From: Syngnathus acus
Taxonomy: Eukaryota; Chordata; Actinopteri; Syngnathiformes; Syngnathidae
Direction: 5' to 3'
Assembly: GCF_901709675.1 (NCBI RefSeq)
Contig: NC_051104.1
Span: 4,137,501-4,201,500 of the forward strand
Length of the DNA: 64,000 bases
Below are positions 11,986-26,802 of the stretch, one piece after another. The translations under genes were made by a program, and so were the position numbers. The stretch's first letter is position 1; every line of letters begins with the position of its first letter. The notes under the pieces were generated by a model. It had not been told where the DNA came from, made no database searches, and saw only the letters and a list, made by a program, of their open reading frames with translations.

Positions 11986-14900
11986 CAAAATTTAAAAAAG
12001 TATAAAAGGAAATCTGAGAATAAAGGTGGAAGATCTTATTTACAGTATAGTTATTATTGTATCCTCCAATTTAACACTAATGACGATTACCAGGAAGAAA
12101 AAAATTAAATGGATAACTTCCATACTGGCTGTTGTTATTGGCGTCATTTTGTTTTGTTTTTCGGATGATAACGAATTGCGGTTCTGGTAAACACCACAGA
12201 TGTCCACCATGAAGCGTGTGTGTCCCAAGGCCTGCATCACCACAGAGCTAAGATTAAACCTTGGTTAGTTTTGTTGTTTGAACACTGCCTGTGGCTTCTT
12301 CATGTGGTTTCTAAAACAGCTCGTTTTTCACTAAATATATTCTCCAACACCGCTACATCATCTCGCCCTCCATGTGCCTATCCTGACATGACCAACCCAA
12401 ACATTTACTCAGTGTAAAAAGACCATGGAAATTTAAATAGTGGATATTAGCAACCAGCTGGTTTTACAGTATGTTCATGCCATGGAGCAAGTGAGACGAT
12501 TTATCCTCGACAACCACTCCGGGAAGATTTCTTTCCACAACAAACTCTATTAAGGTTCAGTATGTCAGCCTCTCCATTGCTCATCCTACTTCAGGCAAGG
12601 AAGCATTTTTAATCGTTTTAGAAGAGCCCATGCATTCAAATTAGACAGCAGCAGCAGCCATCTTGAATTTTAATCGAGTAACAACCTGCAGTGTGTCTTC
12701 ACAAACTAAATACCCCAATGGCAGGTAGTCTGGGTAATTTTAGTACCCATCACAGTAATAGAAAGTCGAAGAACATCATAGCCTGATGAAGTGAACCAAA
12801 CTAAATCGTTTCGTGGAAATTGATGTTATGAAGAAGAAAATTACGGATGCTTGCATGCGCTTGTCAACTTAGGCTGATCTCAACGTGTCGGCATGCCAAA
12901 TCATTGCTTGTGAATGGGTTTAACTCCCTCAAGGGCAAGTGATGGCAAATGTTGATTCACTTCTAGTTCAAGTGTACCCGCTGATTTTTTTATATCATCT
13001 CACGGAGCATCGTGTCGGACTGGAAAAGAAATTGAGCCTGTTGGGTTTTTGGTTTTGTCAGCCAAGAATCCTTCACCTATACAAACACAGGAAGTGAAGT
13101 GTGCCAAGATATCGCGAGCTAGGAGAGACGATAGGACGGTGGTGATGACAGATGGGACTAAAAGACAATCTTAATGAGTGACGAGATTTTTATGAACAGT
13201 CTTTGTTTTGAATGGACCTGAGCAGGACCAAAGATGTCCAAATTCTACTTGCTGTGCGCCTTTTTTGTTCCTAAATCTAAGCCAGTACAGTCGGGTAATA
13301 ACTTTCCAATCGTCCATCAACTGCCTGTCAACGTGCGGTTGGCAATATATTGATGCGTGTGGGCAAGAATTAGAAATGCGATGGATTGGTCTTTTAAATG
13401 GACTAATTTTCAAACGGGCTGCGGTCATGTCAGCTAAACAGCAGTTATGAACGCCCTTTAGCTCTGACTGTTAAGCATTCCTGTTTTCCGTATGAGGGTG
13501 GCCACAGAGTGACAAGGGCCACCCTGTAGCTCCGCCCTTGAATCGGGTTAACGTGTAGTCTGAGGAAAAAAACAATAGTGCATTTTGGCTTTTCCATTCA
13601 GTTTTGCGGTCACTTTTATCCTCTTGATGAAGACTAGGAAAGTATTTTAGTCCAACATTAACAACATTAAGTAAATCTCAGTATTTTTCCCTGAGGTTGC
13701 AAAAAACAAATCCGAGTCCTCCCAAGTTAGTAGCATCTATCAATATAACATATATGAAAGGGTAGATTACACAGCTGACTAGCCAGGAGCCATCTCTTCG
13801 GAGGCAAGAGAGAGAAAAGATTGGGAAATGTAAAAGTTTGGTTGTTTTACTTCCTCGCCCATGCTATGCAGCAGCTGTAAACGCAGCCGTCAAAACAAAC
13901 GTGGGATGCCAAGGGCTATTCTTCTTTCCGAACACGCCCGGCACCACCTATGCACACAAACACAAACCTTAATCACTCAATGTGCATGTGTTTCGACAGC
14001 TACCGGTCTGTAATAACCCTCGGTGGCAGGATGGAAGTCTGATTGTGTCCCATCTATTTGTGCATTGGAAGTTGAACCTTGTCATGTGGATTCAAACACA
14101 AATAATCTAGTCATGAACGTTCATGTTTGATTTAGGAGCAGGCAGACTTTGGAATTTGAGTCCTCTAACTCAGCCAGCCGGATAATAGAGACATCGGAAA
14201 TGTGATTCCTGATCCAGAAGGAAGATTAGAATCATTAACTTTGGTTGGTGTGAGGACTCAAGTAGTTGACCCAATGGAGCAAACGACAGCTGCAAGGAGA
14301 GGCTAGCTAGCAAGTCAGCCACTAAAAAAAAAATAAAAACTACAAATGACATCCAAGTTCCAAGTCCACTCAGGACCTATACGAGTAAACTTTTCCAGTC
14401 CTGCTGCCCACCCCACCTCCTTCTCTCCCCTCCTATCCACCTCTTTTCTTCTTTCTCTTCACATGCTTTTACAGTGAGGTACGCTGAAAGCTCTCTTTGT
14501 TGCCACGGTCTGTGGCGTTTGAATGGTACCAAACAAGCGCCCAAGTGCACCGAGCCCCCAAGACGGCCCGCTGAATAGAATTCTTCCCCTGACTTCTCCC
14601 TGGCCGAGCGACAATGACTGGGACCACTCCTTTCTAGTTGGGCCCGCACTAATGGCTAAGACAATATTTGCTGGAATGAGGGGGATTTAATTTGCATTCA
14701 GGCTGTCTCCATTTCTTTTCACAAGACTTTGGCCTGCTCAGTTCAACGGTGCCGCAGCCTCTGAAACTACACTGCCGATTTTGCTTTGATTTCTTTTTTT
14801 TTTACCCCCACCACCTCTACACAGTCAGACCCCCGAGCCAGTTTTTTTTTTTTTTTCCCCCCCTCAATCCTTAGTTCTTGCAATTTAAAGTGGAAAAAGA

Positions 14901-17828
14901 ACAGGCATCTGGGTCTCTGGAAAAGAACAGGTGTGACTTTCTAAGATTAAACTGCTCTTACATATCTAATTCCTTTTTTTGATGTATTCAAATGTTTTGC
15001 ATTGATTTTAAGATCCTCGGGTGTAGTTCCTTTTTCATATCAATCTTTTTTTGATTTTGAAGGCTCCTGATGAAAGCGTTAGATATAATAACCCACGTAT
15101 GTTACCTTAAACTGATTGTGTTGTTGCCGGCACAAATCGGGCTTGGACGACCAAAATAATTGGTAATTAAATATTTCGGGGACGGTGGTTGCTTAGGGTT
15201 GTAAGAGAAATAAAATCAGCGAGCAACAAAACAAGCTCTCATTCTGACTGGCGGAGGAAAGAGGGTTGTGATGTTGTGATCGGATAAATTGCGTTCTTCT
15301 TGCAGGATTATTGAAGTCCTTCAAAGCACAACAAGATCAAACTAAACACCATACTATTTGTCCATTTTATTTTGTCATCAGAGAAAATAAAAAATGTGCC
15401 TGAGGATTGTTACTATAGAAATCCCCTGACTAAATGTTTGCACATCAATTACATTATGGAACAAGTGACGTTTTCATGTTTTGTTTTCTTTTTTTTCCCG
15501 GTCAGTGCAACTTAAAGACTAATAAGCACAGCATAATATTGAAAATTTGAAAGCCGTGGAATTTAATATGTCAATTTACGAGCAGAAACTTGAAAAATAT
15601 CTTTATCTTTAATCATAATCAAACGTTTTTTGGGATGTCAGGCTACGCTTAGTTTGCACAACAGGGGTGACCAGAAAAATGAGCTCGGCATCAGAGCAAA
15701 AAAAAAATTGGCATGCGGTCACTTTTGTTATTATTTAAAGTGTACGTCATGAACGACAATAATTCCTGATTTGGTTCCGCCAACACAGCGAGAAGCATTT
15801 TTTAAAATATTTCCTGCTTGTAATAAACCCCTAAGAAAAAAAAAAAGCCCCTTCAAAACTGACGGCCGAACTTTTTTGTGGCTCACTAAAGCAAATTCAC
15901 TTTGTTTTAACTTCAGGTATCTTACCAATTTATTTTCTCTGAATAGCTGTGCCCTTAAATATTGGCACGCCAGAATGTTTCATGATGCTTTCATATTCAG
16001 TTTGTTCCTAAAAACATATTTACAACGAAAGGCAGTTGTGTACAATATGATGAGATGATGTCATCAGGCTCTCTGAAAGAAACCATAAGTTTGACACTCT
16101 TGCTTTAAAGTGGCCCTTTGACTTGTTGGCAATGACAAGTTTGAAACCAAACACTCAGCAGCCCTCCTGTAAAGATTTTTCTTTCTGAAAAAAAATAAAT
16201 AAAAAAAATACACACTCACCACGTTCCTTTGATTCAAATTTGTCCTTTGGGGTTGCAGCACGTCGTTTCTGCATTTTGAGTAGCAAACTGCAAAACGTCA
16301 CTGTTTTGAAGACATCTTTCAGAAGGCAAAGTCTTCTTCTGTCGAGAGGTTTGTGCCATGGGTACACGCAGGGGGGAGGTAAACAGACATTTGACAGTGC
16401 CGTTCGCTCACTGCAATAAAGCGGTTTGTGTTTGCGTATTCCGTTTGAGGAGTCGGAGCAGGTTTTCCCTACCCAAAAGTGTTTATTCTTTCACTCAAAT
16501 GTTTAACAGTTTATCTTGGGAATACTGCTTGACCTTGTCTATGTGAATATTTATCTGTTTCTAAATAAATCCTCTGACCGCTGACCATTCCAGTGTATAG
16601 GTTGAACCACAGTTGATGGAAAAGAAATCTAATCCAAATTCACAAACATGTGACAGCAACAGTGAACCAAACCCGACTGAACGAAAGCAGCAAGTTAAAT
16701 ACAAGTCAATGGATGAGACAACAAGGCACACCTGGAAAACACCTATGTGGATGGAGGAAGCTGATTGGCTGACAACAAGCAGCGCTAACGAGTGGACATG
16801 AATATAAAATAAATATTAACATAAAATATAAAATAATATTAACAGGACGCACTTTTCCGGCAGATTCTCCCATCCACTTAATTGTGTCTCTTCATTTACT
16901 ATATAGAGACATGTTGCTAGGCAACACTTCAACATAAGTCCGCTCTCACTAATGGAAAAGCCCCAAATAGTCATTCATGAGCAGTCCAATGACTTTTATT
17001 GTGTTTATTAAATATAGAAATGCAAATACAATTGCTCCTTCAAAATAGATGACTTAAAATTCCCATTGTGGCCTGAAAGGTCAGGAGAGCATCTTGTCAC
17101 AAAGCAGAGACACACACAGTCACACACACACACACACAGATGACCTTGGAAAATAAGAAAGAAATAATCATGCGGGGAAAAAAAGTTGAGTTGGTGAAGT
17201 AGGAGTGATGAAAGGGTGATTGAGGCCAAAAGTTTGGAAATGTGCAGTGTGTATTGGGCTCGGATCGGCACAGGAGGGGGTTCACGTCGGGAAATAATGA
17301 ATGCGGCTCTCAATTTTTGCCCAGCGACGGTTTCGGACTAAGGGGGACCAAATCCACCATCATTTTTTTTTTTTTTTCGCCCGCGGCCATATTGACTCCA
17401 GCCAGGCTGTTGGGTCTGATATGACTCCAGGCTATGTGTGAGCCAGTCCTGCCTGCCGTGTTTCTCTGCGGCCAGGTGGGTTGCAGAGAAGGGGAGGAGA
17501 AGTGGGGGGCTGTGATGGTGGTGGGTACTTTGAGTGTGTAGTTTTCCACAGGGCAAATAATCATGCCCCCATCCACCAAATTAACGAGATGAAGTTCCAC
17601 TGATAACGAATGTGACAGCTTGTCTATCTGCTATGTGCCTGCTGAAGTGAGATGGACCCGCTTGTGTGTATACACCCCGAATTCCAATGAAGCATAGCAT
17701 AAATTCATATAAATTATCAAGAGTGTTATTCATGTTTTATGACCTGTTGAGGTTGCTTGACTAAACCCGAGACAAAAAAGTGTTATATTTTTAAAATAGC
17801 ATTCCAATTGTCTCCTATATGATTATAT

Positions 17829-17849
17829 GGGGGGGGGGGGGGGGGGGGG
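17829..17849 (+). repeat. poly-G run
   Basis: 21 consecutive G residues, able to form a G-quadruplex and prone to length change or assembly error. Confidence 0.9.
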
Positions 17850-20800
17850 CACAGGTAATATATTCCCGTCAGCACTATACTTAGACAAGACAGATGTCCA
17901 CCCACCACTTTAGATTCATAGTGCCTTTTTTTTTTTCAATTTCCGTCAATTAACATTGTTAGGTGACTTACTGTCTGATGAGCATTTTACGCAAGGTCTG
18001 CAAAAAAAAAAAGCCACAGTCTTCTTTTCATCTTTTCTCAGGACCATCTAAGAGCTATACTTTATCTCCATTTTTAAAAAAATTGGCTGTGTATAAACTC
18101 GCATACACATTTAAACGTGCACTTTGTGTCCATTGCAAAGCCAGATGTTTAGAATTGCAAATGGCGCGTTAGGTATTTCAAAGACAGCTCGTGTTTACTA
18201 GCGTCACGTTCCAGATTATCCATTGGATAGTCAGTTGGGGAATACAACCTCACTTTCTCGCTTCGTGAGCTCACACACACACACACGCACACCCATCTGC
18301 TTCTTGGTTGCATTATAAAAGTTAATCTTATACTTTTTATAATGAATCACTTACTATCTCCTTGTCAGCATCTTTAGTTTCGAAGTTCGTCAACACTATC
18401 ATACGGTAGAAAGTGAAATATAAAAAGGCCCTCATGGGAATTTATATGTATGTATAGACAAAAACTGCTCCGGAGCAGGTCTGGGAAAAAGAATCAAGAT
18501 CTTAAGAAAGAAGGTGAGGCTAAGATACAGTTATGTTATGTTTGCCTTCCTTGGATTGAATATTTAACAAAGCGGCTGGTTAAAATATAACAATGTTCAA
18601 GCATCCCTATAAATATTTAACTAACTGACAAGTGTATTCATTGCCATGCGCTCTTGGAAACTGCAAAAAGACTGCAGGGAAAATATGAAGCGGGAGTAAA
18701 ACGTTACCCTGACCTTAAGTGTGACAACATCGCTCCCGTGTTTTCATACTTGTTTATGTTCTGACTAAAGGAAAACTACTTTAAATTGCCTCATATTTTG
18801 GCAGACAGTGAACTAAATCGGGTACTGAGACATGTTTTTTAATTAAAGAAAATTACTTATTGTATTGTAATGGCAATCCAGTTAAAACAGGAATTTTTAT
18901 TTCTTATGCATATTCCAAAAGTTTCACATACAGATGTCAATGTTGTGGCGAAAAAAAAATTTCAGTTCACACCGAACTGCAAAAGTGACAGAAAACGCTG
19001 AACTCTGCATGCCAGGCCAGTGGGTCACTTAACTTTTTTAACCTTTTACTATCTCTTTAACGTGTCGCCGTGGAAATTTAGGATACATTCATACAACACC
19101 ACCTCAATGTTGCCCTGCAAAAACAACCGAGAAGCCAGAGAATAAATTACAGTGTAAAACCAGGGAGTATTTTCAACGGCTACATCCTCTGTCATTTTTT
19201 TTTTTTTTTAATTGCGATTAGAGCTTTGCAGCTTCTGGTTTCTTGCCTTTATGTCAGATTAGAAAATGAGCTGTTCATGAATACACAGCTGGTGAGCTTC
19301 ATTCCGCAACATCGGTCCCGGTGTGGTTTTAAACCCGTTCAGTGAAGGTAAATAGAGTAAATACAGACAGACCTTGCAGCTGCTAATGTACTTAGTGTTA
19401 GCGGTAAACAAAATGAGATTACCGCGGAGGGAAGGCAAACTCCGAATTTGATTTACTCAGCTTAGCGTAAACAGCTTGTCAAACTGCTGCTGTGCTGCAG
19501 TGAAATGTGTATTTGACTAACAAGCAGTCTAAGTGTTTTTGGTGCTTTTCATAAAGTAGATGAGGGAATTGTCACTGAAATTGGATGTGGAATGTGCGTC
19601 GACATTTTTTTTTTTTTTGCCCCAAATATTTTATATGCTTTGTGGCACAGTTTTAAAATATCCAACACTATTCATGAATGACAACTTCTCTTTTTATGAT
19701 GATAAATAGGATTTTTTTTTTCCAAATTAGAATTTATACGTTCTCTCCCCGTTCCGATGACTACAGCAGTCAAATTATTTCTCCATCTTGCTGTCAGGCA
19801 AAAAGATTTCAGTGTCTCCCCCCTCTCTCATAAAAGAAAGGCTAATTGCATGTCATTGATTCAATGCCTAATTTTAATGGCCAGGAGAGGTCATTTGTTC
19901 ACTCTGTCTCGGCTGTCTTGATGATGAGATTGAGGATAAAAGATAAAACTCTAGAGTGAGATTGTAGGTGGGAGAAAAGTGGTTCTACTGTAGATAATGT
20001 TGCTATACTCTATTCTTTTGTCCTTTCACCCTTCCCAGATGGTTAAAATTGCCTTCCAACTCCTGAGCCGATAATTGGAAGTACGTCGAGAAGAGGGGAA
20101 GTAGTTTGAATTACATTCGACTGCTCCTAAAGGGACCAGACAGGATGTTCCAAAGACAAATTTCCATCAACCGATACAGTCAGGTTTGGCACGCTAAGTT
20201 AACGTGGATAATGATCATAACATTCCATTCCTGAAGTCATCATTCTCGGTTGAACCAAAAGTGGGCAGTAGTGAGTTTAGCGCCACCCAAAAGTGATGCA
20301 GGATATTTTAGTCGGCGATCAGGGTGCAACATTTGAATGATTTCAGGTGTAGTGGACCACCCCCCACTCAGCGTGCCCCACCCAGATTGGTGGTTGATGA
20401 AGGCATCACAGCCCCCCCCGCTTTTTTTTTTTTTTTTACAATGAGAGCACTTCCTCCAGGCCTAATGGCCTCTGAGCTTCGGCTTTTGTCCCCTGATTAG
20501 CCAACCTATTGAAGGCTCAGCCCCCTAATTGCACGGCCTGTTTAGCAACCCAGCATTACAGTGAGTATTAATGAGGCACAATTACTGCGCCCAGGAAATC
20601 TCCCAACCCGGTCCTCTCCATTTTGACGAGCTACCCCAAAAACCTCCTTGAGTGTAGAATGCAGCCTGCTCTGGAGCAAAAAAAGAGAACGCACACACAT
20701 ATAGGGGGGGGGGGGAATACATGTATTTATTCGAAGCCATCTCATAATTAGGCCCTAGAGTGAATGACGGCCGATTGAGTGCGTGAGGAAGGCGAGGGGA

Positions 20801-22536
20801 GAAAGAGAGGAAGGGAGGTGAGGGGATGGCGAGAAAGCAGCATTCAATAGTGGAAAAAAAAAGCTACAGATACAAAAGGTGGAAGAATGACAGACACATG
20901 AGTGAACCCTGCTTAGAGAAATGAGGAGACAGAAAGATGGATGAGGGGGAGGGAGGGAGGGAGGGAAGTGGAGTGGGGGGTGATGTTGCCATGCAGTTGA
21001 GGGGGGTCAGACACAGATTAAAAGCTACAGTTTAGTCACGTATCATATTTTGGCGCCGCGGCTTTGACGGAAATCTACAAGGTGGGAGCAGAACGTGGTG
21101 ACTGGAAAAGGTGGGGCGGTAAGCTCCTGAGTCCGTTCCACTGGGGTAGCTGAGGGATTTTTCTCTTGCATTTTATCCACCTTACACACACAATGAAATT
21201 TGAAACAATGTCTCGCTCTGTCTTTTTTTTTCCAGCAGAGGCTGAAGGAGGAATAATTGCCAAACCTCAACGGCAATGTGGTCATTAATGAAAACCCACC
21301 GACAAGAGAGCTTCCATTTATACCCTAGAAGTTTTTTTTTTTTTAATTTAACCAATGGACCTGCAGTATAAATCCAATTCCCACTGTGAAAAATTCTATC
21401 CACTTCCTGAACAAGAACGGACCGGTCCATAGATGAGATAAGACAGAAGTGGAAATATTCCGCCCGCTCCTGTAATTAACATGGACGTCTCACTCACTCA
21501 TCAGCATTCCGTCTACGGCACTTTTATGAGGAGACGTGCAGCAAACACACACGGACTGATTCCTTCGCCACTTGGGTAGATCGTAAATGCAAACCAGTGA
21601 GGCGAGAGCTCCTCGAGTTCTTCGCTTCGGCCAAGATTAGCCTCCATAAAGAGGATTTGCTACTTTTTTGCAACTAGACATTTCAGGAATGTTCATTGGG
21701 GCTTTTCAGTGCATTGTGTTTACTCACCTGTCAGTCTGTTTTCTTTCACTGAAATCCCCCCCCCCGCACACCTCAGCCACCACACACACACACACCACGA
21801 CCAAGTTTGTCGGCGTTGACAGCGGAAAACGTGAGTACATTAGTCTCATGCGATCTGCACTCGGGAGCCTGTCTGTCTCAGCTCAGCTCAGAGCACTTCA
21901 CCTGAATGGCCTTTGTTTCCCCGTGACCCCCCTTAGAGGGGGTCGCAGCCCGAAGCCATTCCACCCCACTGTGGCCCTCCTCAGGTTTCCCTCTCCCAGA
22001 GATATCCGGGGGAAGAACAGAAGAGGATCGCGACAGGGAGATGTAAAAAGAGAGGTTAGAGGCTCAGGTGAGCTTAGCGTGTAGCTTGTCAATCACACAT
22101 CATTCGCCATCGCTCAGGGGAGGTTCTTGCCTTCCACTCTAGTGGCCCATCTTCTCAACCTCAGTCAACTTTGAATGTCATTCATGTCAGCACCCAGGCT
22201 CCCCTAAACCCGAGAATTACATTATGTGCGATTCGTGAGGCCTGACCTTACTACTTTTTCGACAAGATACTTTTTTGCAGCGATCGATAGATCGATAGAA
22301 ATCTTGGCAGTTGAAGAATAAACACCACTATTGTGATAGTGGACATTATCGCCCTTCATTGTTTACAAAAGACAGAAAATGACCATGATAGTGTTTGTTA
22401 TTTTCATTGGCAACTCCTATAATCATTATAAATTCAAATTAATTATTCATATAGAAATGACACAGCTGTCAGTGTTTGTTTGAAAGGCGGGGGAGAGCTT
22501 GTCGAGATAGCGAGGTCTTTCTGTTTGTGGAAGGAT

Positions 22537-22555
22537 GGGGGGGGGGGGGGGGGGG
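22537..22555 (+). repeat. poly-G run
   Basis: 19 consecutive G residues in intergenic DNA. Confidence 0.9.
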
Positions 22556-25500
22556 CAGAAACCGCACGCCAGATAAGGTCAATCACGTCCCACTATTTGG
22601 CCTTGGGGATTTATCTCTTGCTTGTACACCGTCGGCGAGAGATTCACTTTATGTGAACTTGGAGTGAAGGTTGAAGCAAAGCGCGGAAATAACATTGTTT
22701 ACATACATAATCATGTTTTAATCAGACTGCTAATGAGCACTATAAGATGCCCAGGGTAGCTCATCAGGGGCATCGCACGGCCTCTGATGTGCATAACAAG
22801 AACAATTCCGGACTTTAAACGAGACGAGCCGAGCCCGAGTTGCAAACTCCACAAGGCCATTTGCGTTCCACATCTGCTCCGTTCATCCCACCCTCTGCTT
22901 GAGTGTTCCCGATTCCCTACCTTGCCATTTTCTGCCACTCTCACTTTCCCTCCTTCCGTCTGGCGGCCATCCTCGCCCGTGCCATCTGTTTCTCCGTGCG
23001 CCACACGCAGACCAGACGGGCGGTCTTCGAGAGAGAGAGCAGAAGAGGGGATGAGGGAGAAAGATGAAAATTAAAAGTAAGCATGCTTGGAGACATTGGA
23101 GTCATTTACTGGGTGCTGGCAAAGAGATATGACCAAAATAAGACGTGTAATGAATTCAAAATTGGCTAATTTGAAACTATCGCCAGTTCTACTCAAATGA
23201 AGATTTTAGGCAGCCAGAATGAGTCACAGCTCCTTCCTCCATTAAATTGATTGCATATATTTTAATCACGTAACAGAGTTATTTCCAGATTTGGTAGTTT
23301 CGACATTATATTATTGTTTTTCATACTTGCCATGAGACAGCAGCAAGTCTCAAAAGATTATAAAGTCGGTCAAGAATGTTGCGGCACATGTCCTGACAGG
23401 AATTAGGAAGTGAGATGAGATTTTCTGGACCGGTTCCTCGACACATTTAAGATCCTCCTCGTCTGCAAAGCTCTTAGTGGTTAGGTTGTGTCTGAAAGTA
23501 CGTAATACCTTCATTAAAAAGTGCTTGGTCACTGTTTGGTCCAAGATGACCTTGGCTTGTGTTAGACTGGCTGTCTGCCCTTTAGTTTAAAAAAAAGACT
23601 TTTTTTTATTTTTTAAATGGTTTCTGGTTTCAAGTGGCGAAGCAAACAAGTGGCAGGACCAGAAAAATCAACAACCAAGAATTTGACCATACTGCATACA
23701 AAGTATCAAAATGTAGGTCAAGTAAAGAGTAAGAAGTCAAATCTATCTCATAAAGGGGGATTTTTTTTCTTGTCCCGCTTGTCAGTATTAAAACAATGTA
23801 ATACAAATGTGTCTGCATTTCCTGAGCAAACGGAATCTCAGCAAATCTTCCTGAGCGGAGAGAACAAGTTGCACGCTGTTTTACAAGAGGGGAGATAAAT
23901 CTGTCAAGAGTGTCAAGTAGCAGGCGTCAAGGCAGCCAAAAGCAGACTGCTGCTGCTGCTAGCTGGCCAGATTCTTGTGGCATCAGATGGCTGAAAATGC
24001 CAAACAATCACACACAAATCGGCACACTCAAACTTGCTTGGCTTCGGGGACTGCAGCCAAAAAGCAGTCAGAATTTTGGCTGAGGCAGCACGGGCCAGAT
24101 ATCCCCCCCTCCCCCCTCCTCTCCCTTACAAACAATGTTTTAATTAATTTTCAAGTGAGTACAAAGTAAATCACTCAAGATTTCAGGAAGAATCCATTTC
24201 ATGGATTTGACCTATTTAATATTTGTGTCGGAAAACATTCGACCACATTTGTAGTTCGCCAATCAAAACTGACCATCATTATTTTTTTAATATACTCTTA
24301 TATTGGGGCTTACAATAAGTCAAGTCAAGTTTATTTATATCGCCCTAAATCACAAACAATAAATGTCTTACCATAGTAGAAGTGTTGCGGGACACTTGGT
24401 GGAGATGTTCTATTTTAAAGACTTCTTGTTGCACTCAATTGTTTTCCTCCTAAAAAACACACACAGAAGGACCGCAGCTGTAAAGAAGGATTTACAGGGG
24501 CCACCTCGCCTGTCCTCCCAGCAGTAGGCTGATTGGAGGGGCCGGCTGTGTTTGTTAAGGTAATGGGCCCTAGGTGAGCTAATTCACAGGGTACACGCTC
24601 CACGCTCTGTCACCTCGGCAGCACCTCCATCGGGGGGAGCTGAGGGATTGGCGGTCCGAGCTCTCCCCCAAATCCCCTCAGCCTTGCTCCATCTACTTCA
24701 GCTCCACCTGAAAGTGATTAATCGGGGCCAGCCGTGAGCAAACAAGCCCCATATGGAGTGTCTATAGGCTGGAGGCTGGGGAGCCTTTCTCCACCTCTTT
24801 GCAGAAAAAGAGGCCTGAGCAAACACGGCTAATGAAGTCTTAACAAGCAGCCCGGGGTTAGTGCGAGCCCGCTAAATGCCACCGAGGCTCTTGGAATTGT
24901 GTCCGGCAGATTGGCTAAATCTCCTCCGAGCTTTTCCCTTTACAAGATAAACCGGCATTAGCATATCTCCGTCTCGCCATCTCATATAGACTCGGAACAG
25001 GGAAGCGGTCACACTTGATGGGTTTCCTCTCGGAACACTTGATTACGCCGGCGTTTAAACGGAACGCATTAACTTGGCTTCCTGATGTTCATTGAGGATT
25101 TTATTCATTGGTCACACAATCTTCTCAAAGCTTTGGTGCCGGCTCATATTCTTTCACAGCATGAGGCCGGCGCAAGATGAGCAGATATGGTATCGTCATT
25201 GCGCTGCCCTTACTTTTTCCTCCCTTAACACATAATGAGAGATTTCACACCGTGCACAAACAAGCACTCACACAGACCGGTGTAAACCTCCATAGAGCTC
25301 GGCTGAACTCTTGTCTCCCAGCCAATAACGGTGCTCTCGGCTCATTTAATCAAGCTGTGCCGTCCAACTGAGCTCGACTCTGGGCTATTGCTTTCATTCA
25401 GTGGGTCAAGGCTGTAAAAATAGCTCCTTCACATCATAAAGATCGGGCTGCAAACCAAACATCAGCAACTCTTGCACACAATGTCAATATTGTTTTATGT

Positions 25501-26310
25501 GATATTACAAAACCGACTTTGGACTATCTGCAAACATCATTTTGCACTGGACCTCATTTACAGCAGATTTGTCACTGTTTTCAGGAAAAGTCATTAGTCT
25601 AGTAGAGCAGAGATAATTAGATAACAGCGGATAATGAAATGACAATTAAGTGATGGCAGAAATAACACCAAATAGATGTTAGTACAACAGAGGGATCATC
25701 TGCCTCATGCACTAAGCGCGTTAACACCGATTTGGGTTCCTCTGTTTTAGTTTGCTCTGCTGCTTGCTCTCTGCCGCGCGCAATTACGCCTCCCGTGGAG
25801 CTCTATGCAAGCGTTAAACGAAACATTAGCACCTCATTTGAAAAATAAAACAGCTTTTCTCAAGGACAGACAGCACCCTGGGTAGTCCTACCATGCGCAA
25901 ATTAACCAATTTAGCAAACTGGCCTCTCGCTCGCACTCACGCACAGAAGAGAAACAACTGTCATCTTATTCTGCAGCTTTTAAATACGTATGTTGCATTT
26001 AAAGTCATTCAATTAAGTTGCTATTTTAACACAAACCATCCCAACATTTTGCAGAAATCCATAACTTTTAAATCAATTCATCTTTGGGATTGCAAAATGG
26101 CATTTTGATGAATCTAATTTTCATTATACTGCATAAAACGACCTGCATGTTTTGTCAATTGGTTTAACGAATGTTTCAGCAATTAGTCTGAATTAATAAC
26201 TTGTCTTTGTAAAACTAAATGTTATCGAACTAATGAGATTATGAGCATCATGTTATTGGTGGTCAGTGTCAACAGTAATTTCAGTACAACCTTGAATGAC
26301 TTCACCTCGG

Positions 26311-26382
26311 CCCCGCCCCTGCTGCTTTGTGATTGGACTAGCTCGTATAGGGGCGTGTCCCGCCAGCCTCTTGTGTATATAT
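26311..26382 (+). promoter_or_regulatory. fzd8: fzd8 core promoter
   Basis: The order of elements fits an RNA polymerase II promoter. There is a GC box CCCCGCCCCT (26311-26320), an inverted CCAAT box ATTGG (26332-26336), a GGGGCGTG box (about 26350) and a TATA-like TATATAT (26376-26382). Transcription would start near 26,405-26,415, about 390 bp before the fzd8 start codon, leaving a 5' UTR with no obvious intron. Prediction from motif spacing only. Confidence 0.5.
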
Positions 26383-26413
26383 CCACCTCTTCGTCTGCAA
26401 GCCACTGATTTAC

Positions 26414-26548
26414 ATGAGAACCAATAATAAAGGAGTAACAAACGCGCTGAATGTGTTTCCGCACAAGACGAAGACGCACGTTTTTTCTGACAGCAGAGGA
26501 TTTCTGTGTCTTTTTTTTTTTTTAAAAACGGACTGGAGAAAGCATTGA
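26414..26548 (+). other. upstream ORF in fzd8 leader
   Basis: ATG at 26414 opens a 44-codon frame in the predicted 5' UTR. A second short upstream frame runs from 26661 to 26708. Both stop before the fzd8 ATG, so they could damp translation. It depends on the true transcription start. Confidence 0.35.
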
Positions 26549-26802
26549 CAGAAGACGGTGGATTCTCCTCTTCTCTCAGCCATCTTGACTGCTTCTGCTC
26601 GCCGCACTGAAGGCTGCTACATTCAAAGTAAACATAGCCGTGCACGCCACTCGCAACTCCATGCAAGCTCCACGGAGACGCGAGATGGGCTCGCTGCGTG
26701 AAATCTGACCGGACTGAAAGCCGGGCGGGGGGGTGGGGTGGAGGATTTACGGCAGTATTTGGATCAGGAAAAAGGAGACAAGACGCACCACTGCTTGGAG
26801 AG

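Larger units (their letters stand above)
11986..26310. other. intergenic upstream of fzd8, candidate enhancers
   Basis: No supported gene in 14.3 kb. Homopolymer runs are frequent, including G runs at 17829-17849 and 22537-22555. A short teleost-repeat-like piece (CAAGTCAAGTTTATTTATAT) lies at about 24317-24360. Several blocks have repeat-free text with homeobox-type words, at about 14470-14710, 19830-19960, 20440-20620, 22690-22860, 24540-25070 and 25600-25850. They lie upstream of a developmental receptor gene, so they are reasonable enhancer candidates. This is inference from composition and position only. Confidence 0.35.
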
